From Hormiphora californensis (Eukaryota; Ctenophora; Tentaculata; Cydippida; Pleurobrachiidae), in NCBI GenBank assembly GCA_020137815.1, contig CM035358.1, forward strand, positions 6,804,842 through 6,868,841: DNA of 64,000 bases, read 5' to 3'. The position numbers and the translations under genes were made by a program. Positions 23,596-64,000 of this stretch are shown here, one piece after another. The stretch's first letter is position 1. Each line of letters opens with the position of its first letter. The notes beneath the pieces were generated by a model that saw only the letters and a program-made list of their open reading frames with translations, had not been told where the DNA came from and made no database searches.

Positions 23596-24933
23596 ATGCC
23601 AACCGTGATATGCCTCGATGTCTCACTCTCTATGTCGCGTCAGGTGGAAAAGAGGTCCCTCCTTGAATATGCAGCTTCAGCCCTATCGTCCTTTTTGTCG
23701 AACGTGTCTGCGATTTGCCCGAATGAACCGATCAGCTTGGTCACGTTTTCAAGTGAGGCGACCGTGCACTGCTCCTTCATAAAAGATATCAACGAGATAA
23801 AGGGTGTTTTGGAAGATGTTGAAATTGAAGATAGGGCCGATTGGATGAAACTGCTAAAAGCGGTCCAAGGGGAATGCACAAAGTGGAGTCTCATCACTCC
23901 GAGCAAGGTTATCCTGATAACAGATAAAGTCGCCCCGGTAACCACACCATCTGAGCCCTTCCCAGCGGGATGTCACATGTCCCTGGTCGCTCTGACACCC
24001 TCGGAGGACGCTCAGAAAGCGGCTCAGGATTTCTGGAACTCTGCTGGTCTAAACGGCAAATTCCACCCCGGTCCCGTCCTACATCAGGAATCGGTTGATA
24101 GGATCTTTGAAACGATAATGCTGGATAACTACAGCAGATTTGATGCAGACATCTACTTCGGGCACCAGTCCACCTCCGTCTCGCTAAGCCCTCCGCCCGA
24201 CTTCAACTTCCTAAGCGAGCTCGCAAAGCAGCCTGCACCGAGCACCTTCCCGACAACACTAAAGATACACGGCTTCCTTCCCGTCACACACCTTCACTCC
24301 CCACCCTACCTGTCCCGACACTTGGTTCATTGTGTCGGTATCCAATCTCCTACAAAACAAACTGCTAAATCTGCTGATCTGAGGGTGTTGTTGAACGATT
24401 CCCTGAGGGCCCAGGATACCGTCGCTGTGGTTGAGCTGGGCATGGGATGGTTTGGAACCCTATCTTCCTTTCTCCCCAAAACGGAGAGAAACGCTAAGAA
24501 ATCCAACCTTGTCTTTGCGACTATCGCCCCGGGTTCCATTCCTTGGTTGGGAAATCTAAACTTCCTCGCTCTGAAACGTCTCGTTAGCACGGACAAACAA
24601 AACAATCTACCCTACAGACAACACTTTCCCAAGAGTTACGATAGTAAGAGTGATGGGGGAACGATGGTGTGGGGGAAGGCGAGTACGCTGAAACAAAACG
24701 TACTGAAAGTTGTCCGCTATGCAAAACGGTTGCCTGATAAGAGTTCAGCTATGTTTTTGAAGGAACTGAACAAAGTTCGTCGGACCATATTGTTTTACGG
24801 GTATGGTGAGATGATGGGAGTGCTATGTGAGTTACTGGAGCGGGAGAAGACTGTCGCGAACAAGGAGATTATTGAGAATTGTCTGGCGCAACTTAAATCT
24901 GAGAAAGATCCTACGAAGCAGATCAAGTGTTAG
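23596..24933 (+). CDS. INTS14: Integrator complex subunit 14, intronless
   Basis: A 445-residue protein. The start is placed at ATG 23596 because family proteins begin MPTV and the context ttaccATG is good; the frame is open 15 nt further upstream but without an ATG. Residues 1 to about 160 are a von Willebrand A domain with MIDAS residues D8-x-S10-x-S12. The middle region includes SPPYLSRHLV and a PWLG motif, as in INTS14 beta-barrels. The C terminus has the helical LPDK...FLKELNKVRR...LLERE segment typical of the family. INTS14 pairs with INTS13 in a nuclear module of Integrator, the complex that cleaves snRNA 3' ends and nascent transcripts at paused polymerase. It is shorter than the ~518-residue human protein, mainly in loops and at the C terminus. 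Being a single exon is unusual for this gene. Confidence 0.93.
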   Translation: MPTVICLDVSLSMSRQVEKRSLLEYAASALSSFLSNVSAICPNEPISLVTFSSEATVHCSFIKDINEIKGVLEDVEIEDRADWMKLLKAVQGECTKWSLITPSKVILITDKVAPVTTPSEPFPAGCHMSLVALTPSEDAQKAAQDFWNSAGLNGKFHPGPVLHQESVDRIFETIMLDNYSRFDADIYFGHQSTSVSLSPPPDFNFLSELAKQPAPSTFPTTLKIHGFLPVTHLHSPPYLSRHLVHCVGIQSPTKQTAKSADLRVLLNDSLRAQDTVAVVELGMGWFGTLSSFLPKTERNAKKSNLVFATIAPGSIPWLGNLNFLALKRLVSTDKQNNLPYRQHFPKSYDSKSDGGTMVWGKASTLKQNVLKVVRYAKRLPDKSSAMFLKELNKVRRTILFYGYGEMMGVLCELLEREKTVANKEIIENCLAQLKSEKDPTKQIKC

Positions 24934-25020
24934 CGAGAGAATATAAATCTATTAGAACCTCGATATTATACCGTGCATTTGAAGGGTTTTCTCCAGAAGA
25001 TCACGTTGGTTGTATCTTGC
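24934..25020 (+). other. INTS14 3' flank
   Basis: Short 3' flank with ATATAAAT at 24941-24948, a possible weak polyadenylation signal. No canonical AATAAA seen. Confidence 0.4.
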
Positions 25021-25118
25021 TATGTTCTAACCCTCCCGTGAGACATGATGTCTACTAGCTCAGATCCCCCACCATGATATGTCTACTGGCTCACAAGTAG
25101 ACCCTAGAATATTACAGT

Positions 25119-25269
25119 CAGACCCCGATTTACCGGGCCCCGATTTACCGGAACCCCGATTTACCGTGAGGATAATCTTCCCCCGATATAGGAAATTGAC
25201 GGTATTTTGCCCCGATTTACCGGGCAAAACCCTTTCCCCCGACCATCCCGGTAAATCGGGGTCCGACTG
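25119..25269. mobile_element. pogo/Tigger-like MITE
   Basis: Ends CAGTCAGACCCCGATTTACC and GGTAAATCGGGGTCCGACTG with TA on both sides, and repeated CCCCGATTTACCGG inside. CAGT ends with a CCCCG core and TA duplication resemble pogo/Tigger elements. A truncated relative is at 47703-47764. Confidence 0.7.
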
Positions 25270-25857
25270 TATATCCATCAAGTATTTGTCTACTGGCCAG
25301 ATTGCTAAATATCCAGACCAGTCTAGCTATACTTTACTACGAGATCAGTCTCAACAATATCCAATTGTTGTTGGACCCCACGAGTGTTTCATTTCCAATA
25401 TCATCACGATACTTAGTGTTCTGGAACGAAAAGACACAAAAGGAGCTTTTTAACAATATATGCGTGACATGGTTGTTAAAAGATAATCTGTAATGGATAT
25501 ACGATATATTAGTTATTACTGGGATGGCGGTTTGGCAGGATACGAAATCTAATAATTTGGGTGACAAGTCCCATGTTCACAGTAAACAGTTGTAGTACAT
25601 GTTAAAATAACTCTTGTTTTGTCAAACAACCTTCACTTCAGCTTAGAGTCTAGTGGATTTCCATGGGATTTCCATGGGAAGATAAATATTATGATTGATT
25701 ATAGGTCTTGTTACGTCCAACAATCATCAGTATTTTCGAAAAATAATTTTAACTTTTTAGAGATTTCGCTAAACATATTATCGCCCTTATTTTTAGTATC
25801 TATCGATTAGCTATAGTTTTGTTTGATATAACAGTTGACTATTATATTATACCAAAC

Positions 25858-26036
25858 CTAATTGAAATTAGTGGGCCGGAAAGGTTGCCCTACTATTTGA
25901 GCTACCTTTGCCACCTTGACATTCACAGGGTACAGACAGGGTACAGAAGCTTCGTCTATCACCACAAGGGAATGTACTGGTGCCAAAGGTAGCTCAAATA
26001 GTAGGGCAACCTTTCCGTCCCACTAATTTCAATTAG
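25858..26036. mobile_element. 179-bp hairpin MITE
   Basis: Arms of about 53 bp starting CTAATTGAAATTAGTGGG and their inverse complement around a loop of ~70 bp. The outer CTAATTGAAATTAG is itself palindromic. Confidence 0.8.
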
Positions 26037-26309
26037 TTTTGTTATAATGTGCATCATTTTTGGGATTTTTTATCCATGTAGATGTAGTAGAATAGGTATT
26101 ATAGAGAGGTTAGAATTGCGAAATTGAAAAATTTTCATTTTTGACGTCATAACGCGACGTCACGACGTTTTAAGACCCTTATACATCTAGTTTTGAAAAT
26201 TTATGATTAAGTTTCTGAAAGTTCAGATATTCTCTTTCCTTGCCTGGCTAGACTGTGTTTCGGGCGCCCCGCCCCCGAATCACAAATGTAAAGGGAGGGT
26301 TAGAACATA

Positions 26310-27143
26310 ACAACTCTTTCCATGATATAGTCTTCGTTTTTCGATTAGAATCCGTCGCGTCTTCAGGGTGTAAATTGAGCTCAAAGAAGTTTAGTCAGTG
26401 TATCAAAAGTGACGACTTTAAGACGTTCTGTAGGGTGATGGAAATCATCACCCTTCTAATAACACAATAATTGAGTAGATCTACAAGCTAGTGAAAACGA
26501 GAAGTCTCTATCTCTTTCCGTTTGTTCAGAACTGGGACCAGAAAAAGCGTCTCTCCTATGCGCACACGTATGCGTCCGTTACACTGAATCTTCAGCAAAT
26601 GGGACCGGTCTGTAACTTCGGACCCAGATGACATAGAGACTTGAAATTTTATACTTTTAAGTAAAATACCCCAAGCCGGATATACATTCCAAATTTCAAG
26701 TCAATCGGATGAAAGGGAGCGACGCTATAGTTTTCTGAAATCCGGTTTTTTCAGCCAAACACCCATAAAACGTATAACTGCGTTTCTGGCAGTGCTTATT
26801 TGGGGGGGGGATGGCAACCTTTGCGCTTGCCAGCGCAGTGATTCCTGAGATTTCCTTACCTTCATCCCACCCTTTTGGGATGACTAAACTAAAACGCTAA
26901 CCCACCATCCCTTTGTAATAGGATGGAGTCCCAAACCTAGCATGCCTACAAAAACTGCCATCCGGTTGATGTCCTAAAATAGCACCTTGTAAGTATTTTA
27001 TGTGCTGGCAAGCCCCAAAAACCTCAATCATGATTCTGAGGAACCCCGTCCCTGATCCCCTCCCCCTTATATTGTTATTTATTTGAATTTCCGCTCTAGG
27101 CTGACTAGTAAAGAGGGTTAGAACATACCAACCCCCCGTCTAG
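26310..27143. other. upstream flank or intron of the unidentified gene
   Basis: No confident exon. A 29-bp direct repeat (TTGCCTGGCTAGACTGTGTT...) occurs at about 26238 and again at about 27402. The 71-codon open frame at 26255-26470 is not supported by splice borders. Confidence 0.4.
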
Positions 27144-59738
<32,595 letters not shown>

Positions 59739-60007
59739 TGATGATGGGAGACACTTGAGTGATATATTACCTGTCACGTGATCTGCCTCTCTGGAACATC
59801 CGATATATCAGTCATCGCCCCACAAACATCTCGACCGGCGGGAGAGAGAGAAGATAGATTGAGAGAGAGAGAGAGAAAGGAATCGCAAAACTCGAGCGTT
59901 GGAAAGTATTTTTCCATCGTGTGCTTTATCCAGCTCAACTATATCTTTGTGTTCTATGTGTATCATGTGTTATGAGTCACATTGTTTATGTGTTTGAGAA
60001 AGAGAGA

Positions 60008-60091
<84 letters not shown>

Positions 60092-60645
60092 GAGAGAGAT
60101 GAATTTCTCACCGGTGATACTGAAAGTCAATTAAGCGCAGTATCGGTAACTGTCTTTTAACTCTTTAATATCAGAACGGCCGTTTTTTTTATTTATGAAG
60201 ATATATTGATTATATGTGATTGGAGAGTAATTGATAGAGAGAAAGGGATGACGAATCGTATTGGGAGAGAACGAGAGAGATAGAGAGATAGAGAGACACA
60301 CTTTTTGCACACATTTGTTACACTAAATTTATCCCACAGGGGGGGAACACTCCACGTCACACAATGTGTGACAAAAGCAATGGGGCGCAGCCCCTTTTTT
60401 GAGAGAAACAGAGATATACTGAGTGAGTTGTTTTTGTTTTTGTTTGTTGTCGATACACGTGAGAGAGAGAAACACTTGAGAGAGAGATATATATCGACAT
60501 ATTCATGTGTCATTTTACACAGACTTCTTCACGATAACATTTGACCCGATATATGATCTCTCGTGTAGCACGTTTTTTTGGGATGTTTTTTGTTTGTGTG
60601 TGTGTGAGCCGGGGTAAAACACTCAGTGAAATAATATATATACAG
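59739..60645 (+). other. 3' flank of the unidentified gene with GA microsatellite
   Basis: (GA)n at about 60000-60090 and GA-rich sequence to 60300. A TCACGTGA at about 59774. No gene. Confidence 0.6.
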
Positions 60646-60754
60646 CAAGAACCGACCGAATCAGGAAATACTGGTCCCTGATTGGCTGATAACCAGTCAC
60701 GTGACCTAAATAACGAGTTCTTATTGGTTGTTTACTTGATTCGGTCGGTTCCTG
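60646..60754. mobile_element. hAT-type MITE, copy 4 (109 bp)
   Basis: Left end CAAGAACCGACCGAA (one change from CAGG), right end TTCGGTCGGTTCCTG. Flanking octamers ATATACAG and ATATTTAG agree at six of eight positions, so this may be an older insertion. Confidence 0.8.
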
Positions 60755-61740
60755 ATATTTAGAGAGAGAGATCGCAAGTAATTGCTTTATAACACGCCAA
60801 GATTAATTGAATCAGTATATGTAATTATATATATATAATTTTTGGTGCACGAATACATAGAATCACTACACACTGCACACATTTATTACGTGTTTTAAAC
60901 GAGGTCTGAGAGAGATAGAGATATTTTTGTCAATGTTTTGATTAACTTATTACAGTTGTCTTCCATATAATAATGATTATATATACAAATATATATATTA
61001 TATCGTGTCGAGAGCACGTTTATATTGTCCCAGTCACCCCGCATGCACGAGTCATATGATTTGATACATTAAGTCACATTACGCCCCCCTGTGTACATCC
61101 TTTCCAAATCGCAACTCTGTGATTATGCACACTTAAGACCTGCATTTACGGCTGGTTTTATGAAGGAGTATTACCGTGCTCCTTCATAAAGATAACCAAT
61201 TGTGCATTTTAAATTACTGCTTTTTCAGAAGGATGGATACACTAGGGATGTGTAATAGTAATATTATATAACGGCTTATAGAAGATTGCTATGCAATGAT
61301 TAATGTTTTTTTCAAGGTTACATTTTGACTTTTTATTGACACACAGCTATTGCACACACTTGTCACACATTATATCATTTTACGCCTACAATTCTGCCTT
61401 GAGAATTTTGTTCGCGTACCACTTTTTTACAAAAAATAACTTATTATGACGTTTTGTCACACACATATTGTCCCATGATAAATTCTGTGACCAGTTGCAG
61501 TGTTTGTAGAGATTGTGTGGGACCAGGATGATATATATCGGTACTTTATTTCTCCCTTACTTTTTGTGAGGCCTGTACCTACTCTCCAGCTCCCACAATC
61601 TCTCAATCACTGGACTCCCACAGGATCAGATATCACCTTGAATCGCTAAGCAAATCTCTCTTTGTGTCTCACACAACTACTACGATAATTAATGTCAGTG
61701 TGTGTATATTTGCGAGAGTGAAAGAGAGAGAGAGTCGAGT

Positions 61741-61788
<48 letters not shown>

Positions 61789-62255
61789 GAGAGGAAGAGA
61801 GAGAATGGCACATTGATACAAGTACTATATCTGTCTCTCCGATGTGTTTATGGAGCTCGCTTGAACACGTATTTTGCACATAATATGTACTATTGGTAAC
61901 ATAACCGTCGCAAAGTTATTTGCGTCATTGAGTACCCACTTGATCATATATCCATATATGGTCACACCCATATATGGTCATATCATGGTTTAGTTTGTTT
62001 TTACATAGCACACGTATTTTTGTTTTGTTGTATTAATATATATAGGGGGTAAGTTTGTAGTTACATAATAATATATTATAACGATATAGATTTACATCTA
62101 TATTTTTATCAAGTCTCGTTGCGCACAGACATATGTCACGTCATATATGATATAATCAATATATATATATATATAATTATTATTGTCATTTAAAGTAATT
62201 TATAGCTTTGTCCCGTATATTGCACACAAACTTAGTTTTTTATACTACACGAGAT

Positions 62256-62301
<46 letters not shown>

Positions 62302-62580
62302 AGAATGAGAGAGATTGTGTGAGAATGAATGAGAGATTATTTGTAGCATTGTAATAATGATTTGTCACAACGTTTGTCACACTTTTTTGAGCACTTTTTT
62401 GATGATTTGATATGGTTGACCATAGTTATACATGTATAATTAATACTTTACAGATATGATTATTTTGATTCACAGTTGATTAATATATAACACAGTTGAG
62501 CTCCCTTTGTCCCAGCCCCTTAGGGTCCCTAACTTCCCAAATCCCCACTGGCCAATTGGCCATGATATTAGTGTTTCATA
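60755..62580. other. AT-rich intergenic sequence
   Basis: No gene recognised. GA microsatellites at 61718-61805 and 62258-62330, and an (AT)n run near 62158-62175. Confidence 0.5.
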
Positions 62581-62587
62581 TATGAGG

Positions 62588-62775
62588 CATAAACTCTGGC
62601 CACTGGCGCGTTATTTCAGATAACTTTCTCCCAGCGCGCCGCTGGGAGAAGTTAGCTGGAGTTTATCCGCCGCTGGCGGATAAACTGGTTTAAATCACGA
62701 CGACGATCCCGAGGCGGAGCCGAGGGAGAGGCGGAGTGGTTTAAACCTATAACGTGCCAGTGGTCAGAGTTTATG
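62588..62775. mobile_element. 188-bp MITE-like element with nested hairpins
   Basis: Outer inverted repeat of ~27 bp (CATAAACTCTGGCCACTGGC at the left). Inside are two further hairpins: TTCTCCCAGCG/CGCTGGGAGAA (about 62627-62651) and GTTTATCCGCC/GGCGGATAAAC (about 62664-62688). Confidence 0.65.
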
Positions 62776-63149
62776 GGTTATATACCCTGCTTTAGTTGTT
62801 TATTTCAAGTATTACACACCAACAAGAGAGAGAACACTAATCAAAACACACAAAGAGAACTGAGAAATAGTTAAAAACACGTCACAATTGAGTGTACACT
62901 GTTTGGTAACAGTTACTAAGCAGTTGCTAAGGAAAGAGAGTGAAAGAAATAGCCTGATAAGGGGCATGTCACAAATAACACAGAGAAAGAGATAGTGAGA
63001 CAAAAGGGGAGATAAAGAGAGAGTAATTGACGGAATGTGTCCTTTCTTTCTCTCCAATGTAGTGTGTAAGTGTTGCACATAGTGTTCCCTCTGTATTTTA
63101 GTAAGAACTGATCATTTACACACACTTTGAATGTTACGTAGGAGTTAAA

Positions 63150-63260
63150 AATAAATAACCTGCCAGTGGGAAATAATCTGCCGCTGGACTGGCTGTTTAC
63201 TGAGAGCGCGCTAGTGGGACTTCTCGCCACTGGCACATTATTTAAGTTAGCAGGGTATAT
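63150..63260. repeat. related GCCAGTGG inverted-repeat segment
   Basis: AAATAACCTGCCAGTGGG and CCACTGGCACATTATTT face each other. GCAGGGTATATA here is the inverse of TATATACCCTGC just after the element at 62588-62775, so both may belong to one larger composite element. Confidence 0.45.
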
Positions 63261-63294
63261 ATGTTCTAAAACATTAGGATCTTGCTATTTTAGG

Positions 63295-63402
63295 CAGGAA
63301 CCGACCGAATCAGGAAATACTGGTCCCTGATTGGCTGATAACCAGTCACGTGACCTAAATAACGAGTTCTGATTGGTTGTTTACTTGTTTCGGTCGGTTG
63401 CT
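63295..63402. mobile_element. hAT-type MITE, copy 5
   Basis: Starts CAGGAACCGACCGAA. The right end TTCGGTCGGTTGCT has mutated last bases. Flanking octamers ATTTTAGG and ATGTTAAG agree at six of eight positions. Confidence 0.8.
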
Positions 63403-63735
63403 ATGTTAAGTAGAACAATTTTGTACTGACGTACTCCGAGATCCCATTATGTATGGAGGGGGTTGTATAGAAAAATGACCAGCTCAAAAATTACCATCGG
63501 TTACATAAATTGGAAGGATGTCCAGATGAGTGTACTTTTAAAAACAAAGAACAGGTCTAACCTCAGTTCTATAACTGAACATATATATATGGCTAATATA
63601 TCTCTGAAGAGAAAGATCTGTAATATACAGATCTGTAGCATCTTGCTACCAATCTAGTTCACCCAGTAGCCTGACGGGAGCCTTGCCAAATTGTCCACTG
63701 AAATACTAGTCAGCCCCTTAGTGATAGTATCATGA
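63403..63735. other. no supported gene
   Basis: A 64-codon open frame (63463-63657) has no recognisable content. Confidence 0.4.
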
Positions 63736-63737
63736 GA

Positions 63738-64000
63738 CATGAATGGCCCTAAGGGGGGTCCCAAATATTAAATATCTATCCAGTAGTAGATGGCCCTAAG
63801 AGGGGCTTCAAATATATCTATCTGGTAGTAGGGTGGCCCTAAGAGGGGCTTCAAATATATCTATCTGGTAGTAGGGTGGCCCTAAGAGGGGCTTCAAATA
63901 TATCTATCTGGTAGTAGGTGGCCCTAAGAGGGGCTTCAAATATATCTATCTGGTAGTAGGGTGGCCCTAAGAGGGGCTTCAAATATATCTATCTGGTAGT
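63738..64000. repeat. 43-bp minisatellite running off the window
   Basis: About six units containing GTGGCCCTAAGAGGGGCTTC and AAATATATCTATCTGGTAGT. The first units are more diverged. Confidence 0.9.

Larger units (their letters stand above)
25021..26309. mobile_element. possible 1.29-kb DNA element bounded by TATGTTCTAACCCTCC
   Basis: TATGTTCTAACCCTCCC at 25021 and its inverse complement ending at 26309, with TA at both outer edges. The same 15-mer occurs at 21147 (+) and 27113-27127 (inverse). No transposase is seen. The interval contains two smaller hairpin elements, which would be nested insertions. Confidence 0.35.

Noticed and set aside
26255-26470. 71-codon frame upstream of exon 27144 as a first exon
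   Set aside because: Its start lies inside a repeated sequence (copied near 27402) and I find no consistent donor in phase.

Overview
The window is eukaryotic, most likely from a non-vertebrate metazoan. It holds multi-exon genes with GT-AG introns, short exons and pyrimidine-rich acceptors. It also holds an animal-type DNase I family gene, an Integrator subunit 14 gene, many MITE-like DNA elements, a decayed non-LTR retrotransposon and abundant CT/GA microsatellites. I cannot name the species. All four genes I can support are on the + strand.

Layout. (1) 80-7556: the 3' part (15 exons, about 909 codons) of a long coiled-coil protein gene that starts left of the window. (2) 7557-22390: no supported gene. 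It holds hairpin elements, a 1.56-kb perfect-type palindrome (9408-10969), a 176-bp satellite (15525-16380), a 19-bp minisatellite (17914-18590) and CT microsatellites. (3) 22397-24933: two intronless genes in tandem, a secreted or membrane-tethered DNase I-like nuclease and INTS14, with only 194 bp between stop and start and an acceptor-like CTAG close before each ATG. (4) 27144-59738: a long-intron gene of at least 12 exons that I do not recognise. It has two related W-x-GP-x-FFG exons, a helical stretch and a short CxxC-x6-CxxC zinc-ribbon-like motif near the C terminus. Its middle (about 30.75-42.2 kb) is corrupted assembly: homopolymer-smeared sequence, a noisy fold-back and a 100-N gap. 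At least one exon must be missing there, because the exon phases do not join. (5) 59739-64000: 3' flank with MITEs and a minisatellite running off the end.

The most striking signal is that tandem repeats repeatedly sit on 3' splice sites. In two introns (1788-2410 and 50053-50245) each repeat unit carries a branch-point-like motif, an AG and the first 10-12 nt of the exon, giving about 19 and 6 tandem acceptors. Other introns have AG-free arrays, or arrays of pyrimidine-tract modules, ending exactly at the real acceptor. Several introns share nearly the same 30-nt 3' module. The second theme is transposable elements with readable target-site duplications. These include five copies of a ~109-bp hAT-type MITE (three with perfect 8-bp duplications), two 1.4-kb TTAA-flanked palindromes whose central loops are in opposite orientation, several TA-flanked hairpins, and a pogo/Tigger-like MITE.

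Nothing here shows the genes working as one pathway. The only pairing suggested by the sequence is possible co-transcription of the DNase-like gene and INTS14.
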